In this document: piece after piece, positions 1 through 9,407 of the stretch
Layout of the letters: each line of letters starts with the position of its first letter
Position numbering within the stretch: the stretch's first letter is position 1
NCBI GenBank assembly: GCA_942490535.1
Contig: CALNXQ010000008.1
Span: 310,001-374,000, forward strand
Direction: 5' to 3'
Length of the DNA: 64,000 nucleotides
Source: JAEINY01 sp942490535
GTDB taxonomy: Bacteria; Bacteroidota; Bacteroidia; Bacteroidales; Marinilabiliaceae
Position numbers and translations under genes: made by a program
Notes under the pieces: model-generated
Databases searched by the model: none
Told to the model about the DNA's origin: nothing
The model's input: the letters and a program-made list of their open reading frames with translations, nothing else

Positions 1-1250
1 CCTTTGGCATTAATCACCAGGCCTATTTCATCACTCCCTGAATTAATGGGATAGCCTAAATTTTGAGGCGTCTGCCACTGACCGGCCGAATCCTTGCGCG
101 ACAGAAACAAATCCATGGCGCCCATTCCCATCCATCCGTTGGATGAAAAGTAAAGGGTTTGTCCATCCTGGTGAATAAAAGGTGAACTTTCATCAGCAGT
201 AGTATTTACGGTTTTGCCCAGGTTCTTCAAATCTCCAAAGTAAGGTGTTCCATCCCGAAGGAAACCCACAATGGACGCTTGCCAAATATCATTACTTCCC
301 ACTCCGCCGGGACGACCACTAATAAAGTATAGCGTGGTTCCATCTGCCGAAAAGGTAGGTTGCGACTCCCAGAAAGGGGAATTAACCGGTGCTCCCAGGT
401 TAACAGGCTTAGACCATCCACCCAGGATCTTTTGCGAAAAATAGATGTCGCAACTCCCTTTGGTATCCTCCCGACCACAAGCGGTGAAAAACATCCAGTT
501 ACCGTCGGCCGACAAAGTCTGAGCCCCTTCATTGCTATCAGTATTAATGGAAGATATGGGTTGCCGAGGCATCCATTGATTCTGTGCAAAAGCCGAACCG
601 TAAAAATCCTCTCTGAAATTCACCCCATTTTTAGGCAATACCTGTTGTTGAAACCGCAAGGTATCACGGGGCACCAATACGGTAAAAATGATATTTTCAC
701 CATCTGCCGTAATACTTGGCCAATACTCATCATAAACACTATTGACTTCAGGCCCTAAATTAATTGGATCGATGGGGAGCGGATGACTCACGGCTTCTTT
801 GGCAAACACGGCCCGGTCGACCCATTCCTGCGGACGTAGGCGCGTACGCCGGCCTTTATTCTTCGTTTCAAACAGTCCCATCCAATATTCCACCTCATCA
901 TAGGCACCAACATGATACTTGGCCACTCCCATATTATAATAAGTCGGAATAAAAAACGAACTATCAATGGCCAGTACCTGCTCCAGCTCCTTCACTTCAG
1001 CCTCATAGTGTTTCATCTTAAAATAGATATCCGCTTTCAACAGGTAGGCTTCCAAAAACCGCTTATCCTTTTCCAAGGCCTGATCCAGATACAATATTGC
1101 CTCATCGGGTTGACCTTTTCGATAGGCCTCCTCCGCCGACACAAACAGCGCCTGTGCTTTTTTCGATTTGGTAGACAAACCGGATTGAGCAGCCACCCCA
1201 AATGGTAGACACAGTACTAAAATCAAACAAAATTGCTTCCACATTCTCAT
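1..1250 (-). CDS. TPR/PD40-repeat exported protein, C-terminus cut by window edge
   Basis: The reading frame is open from an ATG at 1250 down to base 1, so only the first ~416 residues are present. It begins with a signal peptide (MRMWKQF..., hydrophobic core, VAAQ cleavage region). A TPR-like stretch follows at about residues 30-130 (AYRKGQPDEAILYLDQAL, then a second helical pair). From about residue 165 there are PD40/WD40-like propeller blades, recognisable as repeated 'SADG...FFT', 'FSADGTTLYFISGR' and 'HQDGQTLYFSSNG' segments. This arrangement occurs in Bacteroidota OmpA-family and PorE-like periplasmic/outer-membrane proteins. Whether an OmpA domain follows cannot be seen. It lies 44 bp downstream of the acyltransferase on the same strand. 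Function is otherwise unknown. Confidence 0.85.
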   Translation of the reverse strand, partial: MRMWKQFCLILVLCLPFGVAAQSGLSTKSKKAQALFVSAEEAYRKGQPDEAILYLDQALEKDKRFLEAYLLKADIYFKMKHYEAEVKELEQVLAIDSSFFIPTYYNMGVAKYHVGAYDEVEYWMGLFETKNKGRRTRLRPQEWVDRAVFAKEAVSHPLPIDPINLGPEVNSVYDEYWPSITADGENIIFTVLVPRDTLRFQQQVLPKNGVNFREDFYGSAFAQNQWMPRQPISSINTDSNEGAQTLSADGNWMFFTACGREDTKGSCDIYFSQKILGGWSKPVNLGAPVNSPFWESQPTFSADGTTLYFISGRPGGVGSNDIWQASIVGFLRDGTPYFGDLKNLGKTVNTTADESSPFIHQDGQTLYFSSNGWMGMGAMDLFLSRKDSAGQWQTPQNLGYPINSGSDEIGLVINAK

Positions 1251-1294
1251 CTCTTTGTTTTAAAAGTATAAGCTAGGGATAAACCCTAACATTT

Positions 1295-2026
1295 TCAAGC
1301 TTCACCAGGCAAACCTGAACGTATGATATTCCTGGTTTTTTCCATCAGCTCGTCCTGCCGATCCATGTAATCCAATGTATTGATGGGTGGATGAAGAATC
1401 ATTTGGGTGCGGCCGGGCAACAAATCAAAGGGCCCCTTCCCCAATACTTTATAGGTATCCACGATGGTCACCGGCAAAACAGGCAATCCTAATTCAAAGG
1501 CAATTTTAAACGCACCTTTTTTAAATCGTCGCATCTCATTGGTGCCACTTCGAGTTCCTTCGGGAAAAATGACTACCGAAGTCCCATTGACCAATTTACG
1601 TTTGGCTTCTTCAATGGACTTTATGGCTGCCCGGGGAGACGAACGATCCAGAAAAATATGACCCACCTTATGACTGGCATAACCAATTCCAGGTGCATGG
1701 CGCAACTCTTTTTTCATAACCCATTTAAAATCGATGCCTAACCAACCATATAACACAAAAATATCATATCCGCTCTGGTGATTGGCCACAATCACATAGG
1801 ATTGCTTTTTATCCACATTCTCCCGTCCTTTAACCGTTACCACCATGGGCGTTAACAAGGCTGAAATACGCGCCCAGAGGGCACCAAAAAAACTACCCGT
1901 TTTAGGATTGATAACAATGGAGAACAACGCCGCTAAAAACGAAAACAGCAGACTGTTCACCACAAAAAGAGGGATAAATATCAACCACTTATAAGGCTGA
2001 TACAACCAAAATCCAAGTTTCTTCAT
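1295..2026 (-). CDS. plsC: 1-acyl-sn-glycerol-3-phosphate acyltransferase (PlsC family)
   Basis: The 243-residue protein has the normal size for lysophosphatidic acid acyltransferases, which add the second acyl chain to make phosphatidic acid at the inner membrane. Two hydrophobic N-terminal segments (about residues 12-45) precede the catalytic motif NHQSGYD (NHxxxxD, about residue 82). The acceptor-binding motif FPEGTRSG follows at about residue 155. It sits 13 bp after the metallophosphoesterase on the same strand and is probably cotranscribed with it. Family assignment is firm; exact acyl specificity is not visible. Confidence 0.92.
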   Translation of the reverse strand: MKKLGFWLYQPYKWLIFIPLFVVNSLLFSFLAALFSIVINPKTGSFFGALWARISALLTPMVVTVKGRENVDKKQSYVIVANHQSGYDIFVLYGWLGIDFKWVMKKELRHAPGIGYASHKVGHIFLDRSSPRAAIKSIEEAKRKLVNGTSVVIFPEGTRSGTNEMRRFKKGAFKIAFELGLPVLPVTIVDTYKVLGKGPFDLLPGRTQMILHPPINTLDYMDRQDELMEKTRNIIRSGLPGEA

Positions 2027-2039
2027 CGCATTACTAAAA

Positions 2040-2948
2040 TCAAAATACGTCTTTTAATCCTTTCTTAATTTCCTCTATTGAGGTAAATGATTGCTGCGCA
2101 TCTAAAATTAAAAATTTTTTCTCCAAATCGAATGGGCAGCCAGCCGAGGAACAAATGCGCAATTGCTGTGGCCCCACCACTGCAGCACCCCATTCCTCAC
2201 CAATGTGACCGGAAACCACCCATTGCAGCGGCTTATGCGGGCGATCCCAACTGTAATACATCAGCAATTCTGACACCATAATACGGTACTGATCAGCCCC
2301 ATACTGATGCTCATTTCCATTCATAAATGATTCCCATAACACCTCCCCCATTGGGGTTTCCATCAAACGGAATCCATACTCGGGCTTATAAGTATGACTC
2401 ATCTGCCGTTGTTCATCCTGCGTAAACAATCCTTTAGCGACTTGCGAAAATGACCATGTCCGCAGAAAATCACTTTGAAGTCCACGCGCCTGCAACTGCC
2501 GCTCAATAAAAAAAGGCCCGCCTCCGGTATGGTTGATCAGTACGCCACCCAAGGTTCTTATAGCCGAGGGCATCTCACCTAAAAAGCGATGGAATGCCGC
2601 CCGGTTTTTGGCCATTTTCCATTCTAATCCCTTATTAAACTCCCAATTGCCCTTGCGTAACGGGATGTGAAACAAATGCACCAACTCATGATTTCCCAAT
2701 AAACAATACAAATCACTACCGGGCTGATTCGCGCCCAGTCCCATCAGCTCATTGAGAATAGCCATGGAGGCATCCTTTTTATAATTGAAGGAATGTACCA
2801 TATCTCCAAGAAAAACCAACTGATCCACCTCTCCCTTTCTTTTGAAATGATTATAACGATTTATCACCCGATCAAAATCATGTTGATTTCCATGAATATC
2901 GGAGACTATCATCAGTTTTTTATCAGCAATATCGACAATACGATTCAT
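2040..2948 (-). CDS. Calcineurin-like metallophosphoesterase
   Basis: All metal-binding motifs of the calcineurin-like phosphoesterase fold are present in order: SDIHGN (about residue 16), FLGDMVH (about 46), LLGNHEL (about 85), a His in NHTGG (about 139) and SGHIGE (about 247). At 302 residues with no signal peptide it should be cytoplasmic. The arrangement, with a long helical insert between GNHE and the third His, resembles bacterial Ser/Thr-phosphatase-like (PPP/Shewanella-like) members, but substrate cannot be deduced. It is the first gene of a probable unit with plsC (13-bp gap). Confidence 0.85.
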   Translation of the reverse strand: MNRIVDIADKKLMIVSDIHGNQHDFDRVINRYNHFKRKGEVDQLVFLGDMVHSFNYKKDASMAILNELMGLGANQPGSDLYCLLGNHELVHLFHIPLRKGNWEFNKGLEWKMAKNRAAFHRFLGEMPSAIRTLGGVLINHTGGGPFFIERQLQARGLQSDFLRTWSFSQVAKGLFTQDEQRQMSHTYKPEYGFRLMETPMGEVLWESFMNGNEHQYGADQYRIMVSELLMYYSWDRPHKPLQWVVSGHIGEEWGAAVVGPQQLRICSSAGCPFDLEKKFLILDAQQSFTSIEEIKKGLKDVF

Positions 2949-3034
2949 ACAAAAATGCCTTTTCCACCAACAAAAATAATTATTCTATACCCCCAGACAA
3001 AAGGAATGCCTAATGATTGAACCATTTGAATAAT

Positions 3035-3042
3035 TATATTTG
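3035..3042 (+). promoter_or_regulatory. Candidate -7 promoter element (TATATTTG)
   Basis: TATATTTG matches the Bacteroidota -7 consensus TAnnTTTG and ends 22 bp before the start of the ferredoxin-nitroreductase. A TTG lies upstream at 3017-3019, but its 15-bp spacing is shorter than the usual 19-21, so the -33 element is weak. Confidence 0.4.
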
Positions 3043-3064
3043 CATCCCTATTTAATATTATCGA

Positions 3065-3895
3065 ATGACAATAAATAAAGAAAAATGTCAGCGCTGCAGA
3101 AAATGTGAAGTGGTTTGTCCAACACAAGCGCTGGATATAGATGCCCAAAAACCCATTACAGATTGTATTGCCTGCTACCATTGCCTGGCCGTTTGTCCAA
3201 CCAATGCATTTAACAATCCAACCCATTTAAGCGGCTCCTGTTTTCAAGTTCATATATCGCCCGATGAGTTTGAGTTATTGATGCAACAACGACGCTCCTA
3301 CCGCCAATTTAAATCCACTCCCATCCCCTCCGATGTACTGAAAGAATTTATAACCCGTATGCGTTACAGTCCAACAGCAAGCAACACGCAAGCGTTAGAA
3401 TTCACAGTTATTCAGGATCCCAAATTGCTGCAGAAAGTGAATGACCTCACCATCCAAACCATAACCAATGCCTTTAACAAAAGCTTAAACCGGTGGACTC
3501 AACCACTCATACGCCTTTTAAAGGGGGCCTCTTTTCTGGATACGATGCTACGATCAAAACGCAAATTCCTAAAAAAAGCACAGATCGCACCCGATATGAT
3601 TACCTATCAGGCACCAGCCATGATATTAATTCATGCCCCGGCTGCACCTACCGGAATGCCCATTCATGATGCCGGCATCTGGACTGGGATGGCCACATTA
3701 TATGCTGAGCTACTAGACCTTGGAACCTGCATTAACGGGTTTGTGGTAAACGCAGTAAAACGCAATAAGGCATTAAAGGAACTGCTACAAATACCAACTA
3801 ATCATGAGGTTCACTCCGTCCTGCTAGTGGGTTATCCCAAGATAAAGTACAGCAACCGGGTAGAACGAAAGCAACCTAAAATCAAGTTTATTTAG
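3065..3895 (+). CDS. 4Fe-4S ferredoxin / nitroreductase fusion protein
   Basis: The N-terminus (residues 1-55) carries two 4Fe-4S cluster motifs, CQRCRKCEVVCP and CIACYHCLAVCP. From about residue 75 it continues into a nitroreductase-family FMN domain (QRRSYRQFKSTP, then RYSPTASNTQALEFTVI, then the conserved 'AGIWTGMATLYAELLDLGTC' region). This is the common two-domain form in anaerobes and Bacteroidota, where ferredoxin clusters feed electrons to flavin. The natural substrate is unknown. It is 276 residues, normal for the family, and is divergent from the metallophosphoesterase. Confidence 0.88.
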   Translation: MTINKEKCQRCRKCEVVCPTQALDIDAQKPITDCIACYHCLAVCPTNAFNNPTHLSGSCFQVHISPDEFELLMQQRRSYRQFKSTPIPSDVLKEFITRMRYSPTASNTQALEFTVIQDPKLLQKVNDLTIQTITNAFNKSLNRWTQPLIRLLKGASFLDTMLRSKRKFLKKAQIAPDMITYQAPAMILIHAPAAPTGMPIHDAGIWTGMATLYAELLDLGTCINGFVVNAVKRNKALKELLQIPTNHEVHSVLLVGYPKIKYSNRVERKQPKIKFI

Positions 3896-3956
3896 TGTCT
3901 TACTGCTGATATTCTTGTATTATATGGCAATAGATTGCATTGGATGCATTGGAATG

Positions 3957-4021
3957 ATGAATATTGATTGATGATTTTAGAATTAAATATCGTCTATCTT
4001 CATTTGTTGATCAATATTCAT
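3957..4021. repeat. AT-rich 12-bp inverted repeat in a convergent intergenic gap
   Basis: ATGAATATTGAT at 3957-3968 is exactly complementary to ATCAATATTCAT at 4010-4021, with a 41-bp loop. It lies between the convergent nitroreductase and YkgJ-type genes. It has no clear T-run, so it is not called a terminator. Confidence 0.4.
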
Positions 4022-4058
4022 TATTCAGTGATTCTATCAGTATGAAGTCAGTCTTGGT

Positions 4059-4322
4059 CTATGGACAGACTACGATGCCTTCGAGTTCACCCAAAATGGC
4101 AAACGCTTCGGCCTGTGAAGCGCCACAAAATAATTTCTCCGCTTGAAAGCCACCGCATACAGCCGGGCGATCCGGAGCATTAAAAATTTCACATGTATAA
4201 TCTTCCATCAAATGCACACATCGCATTCCTCCCGGTTTACCTTCCTTCATGCCTGGCAACGGCGAGGAAATGGATGGCACAATACAACACGCCCCACAAT
4301 TTTCTCTACACTTCATTTTCAT
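4059..4322 (-). CDS. YkgJ-family Cys-rich (zinc/iron-chelating) small protein
   Basis: This 87-residue protein begins with the family signature CRENCGACC (about residues 5-13). Further cysteines follow in MRCVHLMEDYTCEIF (about 34-48), RPAVCGGF (about 54-61) and FCGAS. The spaced cysteine pattern matches the YkgJ/UPF0153 domain, proposed to bind Zn or an Fe-S cluster. No function beyond metal chelation is known to me. It is a single gene, convergent with the upstream nitroreductase and divergent from sfsA. Confidence 0.8.
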   Translation of the reverse strand: MKMKCRENCGACCIVPSISSPLPGMKEGKPGGMRCVHLMEDYTCEIFNAPDRPAVCGGFQAEKLFCGASQAEAFAILGELEGIVVCP

Positions 4323-4407
4323 TACATTTGAACATGATCAGGATGATGGTGTTTTATCCTGGTTCATTTTGTGCAAAGAAAATAAAATCCTGAAATAATA
4401 ACTAACG

Positions 4408-5100
4408 ATGAAATTTGAAACCCCTTTAATGCACGGCCGGCTCATTAAACGTTACAAACGCTTTTTAGCCGACATTCAACTGGATGACGGCACCATTGTA
4501 GTTGCTCACTGCACCAATAGCGGTTCCATGAAAAGTTGCCTGGAGGAAAATGCGGAGGTTTATCTGTCGCCGGCCAAAGATCCGAAGCGCAAAACACAAT
4601 TTACCTGGGAAATGATTAAGATCAATGGCGATTGGATCGGCATCAACACCTCTCATCCGAATCGCATTGCTTATGAAGCGATCAAAGCCGACCTTATTCC
4701 ACAACTGAAAGGGTATGACCACGTAGTGAGAGAAGTCAAAACCGGCAACAGCCGCATTGATGTGATGGCGCAGAATGCCCATGAAACCTGTTTCATAGAG
4801 GTGAAAAATGTAAGCATGAAAGAGGGCCGCTACGCCTTGTTTCCCGATTCCGTCACCACCCGTGGCAAAAAGCATTTGGACGAATTAATATCCTTGAAAA
4901 AGGAAGGTATTCGAGCCGTCATGCTCTACATCATTCAACGCATCGATGTGGATACTTTTGGGCCTGCCAAAGCGATTGATCCCATTTATGCGGAGACCTT
5001 AAAAGAAGCTTATGAACAAGGCGTCGAGATAATACCACTTATGGTAAAAGTAACACCGGAAGAGATCGTTCTTTTAAAGGAACTCCCTTTTGAGTTATGA
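4408..5100 (+). CDS. sfsA: DNA/RNA nuclease SfsA (sugar fermentation stimulation protein A)
   Basis: The 230-residue protein is SfsA throughout. It has the N-terminal OB-like part (LIKRYKRFLADIQLDDG, then HCTNSGSMKSCL) and the PD-(D/E)xK-like nuclease core (SRIDVM, then CFIEVKNVSM). The typical 'ALFPDSVTTRGKKHLDELI' region follows. SfsA was first described as a maltose-gene regulator in E. coli and later as a nuclease-fold protein; its physiological role here is not evident. The start at 4408 leaves the conserved N-terminus intact. Confidence 0.93.
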   Translation: MKFETPLMHGRLIKRYKRFLADIQLDDGTIVVAHCTNSGSMKSCLEENAEVYLSPAKDPKRKTQFTWEMIKINGDWIGINTSHPNRIAYEAIKADLIPQLKGYDHVVREVKTGNSRIDVMAQNAHETCFIEVKNVSMKEGRYALFPDSVTTRGKKHLDELISLKKEGIRAVMLYIIQRIDVDTFGPAKAIDPIYAETLKEAYEQGVEIIPLMVKVTPEEIVLLKELPFEL

Positions 5101-5432
5101 CAGGATTTGTGAAGCCATGTGATTGATGATAAAAAAAGATGTATGTGCATTCAACCATTGCGAATATAAACGTCCTATTCACCATTACCATTTAAATGTA
5201 TCAATCACCATAATATTCCATCCTGTAGATGAGCAGGATGGCATTTCACCTTTTGACCCTACTTACTTCACACCATAATAATACGCCATACTACCAGAAG
5301 ACTATTTATCATACCAGACTATTGATTCATAAAAATATTCCTCATACACTTTCCTTTTTAGTTGATAAAGCCTATTTTTGAGCTTACTATAAAAATAAAT
5401 CTGTACTCTATTTTTAATTTAACACTAACCCC
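5101..5432 (+). other. Intergenic region with small hairpin and candidate promoter
   Basis: There is no coding potential. CCATCCTG (5218-5225) pairs with CAGGATGG (5234-5241), a short hairpin that may end sfsA transcription, although the following T-run is poor. TATTTTTG at 5373-5380 fits the -7 consensus TAnnTTTG and lies 52 bp upstream of the DUF3857 gene, so it is a candidate promoter for that pair. I see nothing else here. Confidence 0.45.
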
Positions 5433-7316
5433 ATGACACGCATGACGATTGCTTTGTTACTCTTTGCAGTAACAACTACCATTACTTTTGCCCAAAAACA
5501 ACCCATTAAATTTGGAAAAGTCTCCAAGGAAGATCTGGAGATGACCACTTATGCACCCGACACCTCTGCTTCGGCGGTGGTACTTTGTAAATACGGGAAG
5601 TTCAATGGTACTGACTTAAAATTTTACAAACTGGAACGCATTAAAGTTTTGAAAAAATCAGGGGCCGATTACGCGGAATTTGTCGTTTCTGGTGGCGATG
5701 ATGTTACCTTCAGAGGTCGCACTTATAATCTGGAGAATGGTGAAATCGTGGAATCAAAATTAAAACGTGAATCCATATTTAAAGAACGCGTGTACGACGA
5801 TTATTACCGTTATCGCATCGCTTTACCCAATGTGAAGGAAGGCAGCATCTTTGAACTGGAGCAGACTTTATTTTTATTACCAAAGGAATGGAATTTTCAG
5901 AGTTCAATCCCAGTCAAATTATGTGAACTCATACTGGAGAATTCATCAAATGTAGATTTCCGGAAGAAAATGGTAGGTTTTGAACCACTTGCGATTGCTG
6001 ACGGCACACGTTTTGTGGCCAAAGACATGCCAGCCTTTAAATCAGAGGCCTTCATGAGCTCTCAAGACAACTACATTACAAAATTTGAATTTGATATACT
6101 CAGTGTATCCTTCCCTGGTTATTATAAATCCTATACGACCACCTGGGAAGCGGTGAATGACCAGCTGATGGACCATACCTATTTTGGCGGCACCCTTCAA
6201 AGTGGGGCCGGTTATCATTCCGACCTGGTAAAAGAGATTGAGAGTAAAGACTTAGCGCCTCTGGAACGTGCCCAGGCCGCCTATTCGGCCATTAAAGTCA
6301 TGAATTGGAATGGCAACATTAGCAAATACACTTCCAGCACCGGCTTATCTTCTGTGTATAAGGAAGGGAGTGGAAATTGCACCGACATCAACTTCATGTT
6401 GTTCCATCTTCTCAAAAAACTGGACATTGAAGTCTACCCGGCAGTGATGAGTACCCGCAAAAATGGTATGCTCAACCCCTTCTATCCCAGCTATGAGAAA
6501 CTCAACTACACACTTGTTTGTGCCATGATTGATGGCCAGGAATATTTACTGGATGCCACTGAAAAAGAACTGGAATTCGGGATGCTTCCCGTTCGCTGTT
6601 TAAACCAGCAGGCCCGCCTTGTGAATAAAGAAGCCGGCAAATGGCTGGAGATCAAACCAAAATATGATGACAAGGAAACTATCTTTTATGAATTAAAACT
6701 GGATGATCAATTAACCCTGGAGGGTAAGATGAATTATAGCCGAACAGGTTATTCAGCCTATACTTTTAGAAAGGACTATAAGGAATATGCCGGCGATGAA
6801 GATTATCTCACATCATTGGAAGGAAAAAATTCGGGTTTAACCATCAAAAACTTCACGGTAGAGAACCTGGATCAGTTGGCAGAACCTGTCCGCGAAGCCT
6901 ATGATATTGAGATAAAAAATAAAGTGGAGAAAATGAATGACATGCTCCTGATTAATCCTTTTATTTTCGAACAGATCACCGACAATCCGTTCAAACTGGA
7001 GGAACGCAAATACCCGGTTGACTTTGCCTATGGACGCAGCAAGTACCTCATCTCGAACATTACAATACCTGATGGTTACATGGTTTCAGAGCTCCCTCAA
7101 CCCATCTTTATGAACCTTCCTGACAAATCGATGAGTGTCAAAGTTCAGTTTCAGGCACAAGGCAATAAACTAACCACGATTTTTAAGTATTCCATTAATA
7201 AAACCGTATTCATGCCGGAGGAATATGCCTACTTAAAAACCATGTATGAGCAAATTATTAAAAAACAAGCTGAGCCCATTATTTTAAAGCCAACCCACGA
7301 TGCTGCAAGTTTATAA
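5433..7316 (+). CDS. Exported DUF3857 / transglutaminase-like protein (catalytic His replaced)
   Basis: 627 residues with a signal peptide ending near TFAQ (residue 20). The middle region fits DUF3857, a beta-rich domain. It is followed by a transglutaminase-like core at about residues 285-400 containing GSGNCTDIN (the Cys position) and EYLLDATEKE (the Asp position). Where active enzymes have a His (NHV in the next gene), this protein reads LNYTLV, so the triad would be Cys-Tyr-Asp and is probably not catalytic. Such degenerate cores are common in this Bacteroidota family. The gene overlaps its paralogue by 17 bp, so the two are cotranscribed. Likely a periplasmic or surface protein of unknown role. 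Confidence 0.85.
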   Translation: MTRMTIALLLFAVTTTITFAQKQPIKFGKVSKEDLEMTTYAPDTSASAVVLCKYGKFNGTDLKFYKLERIKVLKKSGADYAEFVVSGGDDVTFRGRTYNLENGEIVESKLKRESIFKERVYDDYYRYRIALPNVKEGSIFELEQTLFLLPKEWNFQSSIPVKLCELILENSSNVDFRKKMVGFEPLAIADGTRFVAKDMPAFKSEAFMSSQDNYITKFEFDILSVSFPGYYKSYTTTWEAVNDQLMDHTYFGGTLQSGAGYHSDLVKEIESKDLAPLERAQAAYSAIKVMNWNGNISKYTSSTGLSSVYKEGSGNCTDINFMLFHLLKKLDIEVYPAVMSTRKNGMLNPFYPSYEKLNYTLVCAMIDGQEYLLDATEKELEFGMLPVRCLNQQARLVNKEAGKWLEIKPKYDDKETIFYELKLDDQLTLEGKMNYSRTGYSAYTFRKDYKEYAGDEDYLTSLEGKNSGLTIKNFTVENLDQLAEPVREAYDIEIKNKVEKMNDMLLINPFIFEQITDNPFKLEERKYPVDFAYGRSKYLISNITIPDGYMVSELPQPIFMNLPDKSMSVKVQFQAQGNKLTTIFKYSINKTVFMPEEYAYLKTMYEQIIKKQAEPIILKPTHDAASL

Positions 7317-9222
7317 AACACTCCTGTTCTCAAGTATCTTTATCCTCCTGACACTGGTCATGGAGGCCAAGGATGCTCCGCACTATGCGGTGGACAAGAT
7401 CCCGGCCGAATTGACCAACAATGCCAATGCGGTGATCCGTTCTGAAGAAGTATCATTTGAAGTGCTTTCTTCAAGCAAAGGAAAGTTAACCACAAAATAT
7501 GCAGTCACCATTTTGAAGGAGGGTGCTGTGAATATGTCAGTTTTAAAGCTTACTTATGACAAGCTTAAAAAAGTCTCTAATATTGAAGGCACTATATACG
7601 ACGCTCAAGGGAAACGAGTTAAAAAAATCAAGAGCGATGAAATTAAGGATTTAAGTGCCATCGATGGGGCCACATTATTTTCAGATAATAGAATAAAGTA
7701 CATTGATCCGGAATACTACAACTACCCTTTTACTATAGAGTATGCCTATGACACCGATTACAATACTTTATTCTTCATGCCTTCTTGGAGTGCTTACAAC
7801 GGCTATAATGTCTCAATTGAAAATTCAGACTTCTCTGTTACTATACCAAGTTCATATGAGCTAAGATATCGTGAGTCAAAAGTTAATGTCTCTATAGTAG
7901 ACAATTCCACGACTGAGAACACAATAACATACCATTGGAACATTAATCACTTCAAAGCCTTAGCCCATGAGCCACTTAGCCCATACGTTATTGATTTGGT
8001 TCCAAATGTAGAATTGGCAGCCTCTTCGTTTGAAATGGATGGCATTAATGGATCGCTTAAATCATGGAAAGACATTGGTTTATTCATGAATGAACTGATT
8101 AAAGATCGAGATCTCCTTCCACAAAAGACCATTGAAGAAATTCAGATATTAATAGACGGATTAGTGGATAAAAAAGAAATCATCTCAAAAATTTATCAAT
8201 ATTCCCAAAATAAAAACCGGTACATAAGCATACAAGAAGGCGTAGGGGGGTGGCAACCCTTTCCAGCTGAAACTGTAGACCGCTTGTCGTATGGAGATTG
8301 CAAAGCTCTTTCTAATTATACAAAAGCATTGCTAAAGACGGTTGGAATTGAATCGCATTATACTAGAATTCTTGCGGGCAGCAGACCTTATTCAGCGCCA
8401 GAGGAATTCCCTATGAATTTTTTCAATCACGTCATACTTTGCGTACCCTGCGATAAAGATACAATATGGTTGGAATGTACCAGCTCCAATGCACCATGTG
8501 GATATTTAGGTGACTTCACAGACGATCGGCATGCATTGGTCGTCACAGAAAAGGGTGGAGAATATATTAAAACACCAATGTTCAGTGCTGAAGAAAATAG
8601 AAAAGCAATAAACTCCACAATTCAATTAAATGGGCAAAACGGTTTGATAGTCAATGCGGACATTCGATACACCGGCGCCCAGTACGGTGATGAATATTAC
8701 CTGCTGTACAGGGATGAGAAAGACCGCCGCAAAAGCATCATCAACAGCATTGATATCGCCAATTTCAACTTACTGAATTACGATTTGATTGATAACCGGG
8801 AGGCAAGCCCTGTATTCACAAAAAAGCTGGAGTTGGAAGCCACTAATTACTGCACCAAAATGGGAGATAAAACCCTGTTAAAATTGAATGTCTTTAATGC
8901 GTCTGACTTTGTGCCCCGCTTTGTGCGCAACCGAAAAAACCCGGTGTACATTCAGCGCAATTACAGTGAATGCGACACCATTCAATTTGACATACCGGAA
9001 AACATGCAGGTAGAAGCCCTGCCGGAAGCCGTGATACTGGAAACAGCATATGGAAAATACACCAGTAAAGCGGAACTAAGTGATAACCGGATTATCTACT
9101 ACCGCTATTTCCAAATTAACAAAGGTGAACATCCCAAAGAGGCCTATGAATCGTTCCGGGAATTTTTGGAGAAAGTAGCCACCGCTGACAATGCCAAAAC
9201 GATGCTGGTTCCCAAGGGTTGA
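7300..9222 (+). CDS. Exported DUF3857 / transglutaminase domain protein
   Basis: 640 residues; the start ATG lies inside the previous gene (17-bp overlap). It has a signal peptide (residues 1-23, LVMEAKD) and a DUF3857 region (EVLSSSKGKLTTKYAVTIL onward, about 50-230). A transglutaminase core follows at about 325-400 with YGDCKALSNY (Cys), FFNHVILCV (His) and DTIWLEC (acidic position), so the triad looks intact, unlike the upstream paralogue. The gene is compositionally uneven: about 7560-8640 is clearly more AT-rich than both ends, which suggests intragenic replacement. Substrate is unknown. Confidence 0.85.
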   Translation: MLQVYKTLLFSSIFILLTLVMEAKDAPHYAVDKIPAELTNNANAVIRSEEVSFEVLSSSKGKLTTKYAVTILKEGAVNMSVLKLTYDKLKKVSNIEGTIYDAQGKRVKKIKSDEIKDLSAIDGATLFSDNRIKYIDPEYYNYPFTIEYAYDTDYNTLFFMPSWSAYNGYNVSIENSDFSVTIPSSYELRYRESKVNVSIVDNSTTENTITYHWNINHFKALAHEPLSPYVIDLVPNVELAASSFEMDGINGSLKSWKDIGLFMNELIKDRDLLPQKTIEEIQILIDGLVDKKEIISKIYQYSQNKNRYISIQEGVGGWQPFPAETVDRLSYGDCKALSNYTKALLKTVGIESHYTRILAGSRPYSAPEEFPMNFFNHVILCVPCDKDTIWLECTSSNAPCGYLGDFTDDRHALVVTEKGGEYIKTPMFSAEENRKAINSTIQLNGQNGLIVNADIRYTGAQYGDEYYLLYRDEKDRRKSIINSIDIANFNLLNYDLIDNREASPVFTKKLELEATNYCTKMGDKTLLKLNVFNASDFVPRFVRNRKNPVYIQRNYSECDTIQFDIPENMQVEALPEAVILETAYGKYTSKAELSDNRIIYYRYFQINKGEHPKEAYESFREFLEKVATADNAKTMLVPKG

Positions 9223-9299
9223 TGTTTTGGATGATGACCTTAAAGAACGATCCTACTAAATAATTGAACGCCTCAGTAGTTCTTGCTTTAGATGTATTG

Positions 9300-9324
9300 T
9301 AGCCACGGGTGTAACCCGTGGCTA
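9300..9324. terminator. Perfect 11-bp palindromic hairpin, REP-like or terminator
   Basis: TAGCCACGGGT (9300-9310) and ACCCGTGGCTA (9314-9324) pair perfectly around a 3-nt loop, followed by ATTGTTGTTT. It lies 78 bp after the DUF3857 operon and could terminate it. Its GC-rich sequence also resembles REP-type mobile palindromes, which are not told apart from terminators by sequence alone. Confidence 0.55.
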
Positions 9325-9407
9325 TTGTTGTTTATACCCTTCAGAATTTCCTGTTGCATGGAAAGCACTACGTGGAATTTGCCGCAGGCCATCTACCATT
9401 AACCTGG

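Noticed and set aside
227..589. A separate 120-codon minus-strand gene near the left edge
   Set aside because: It is an out-of-frame shadow of the TPR/PD40 gene, whose frame is open from 1250 to the window edge and shows clear propeller motifs.
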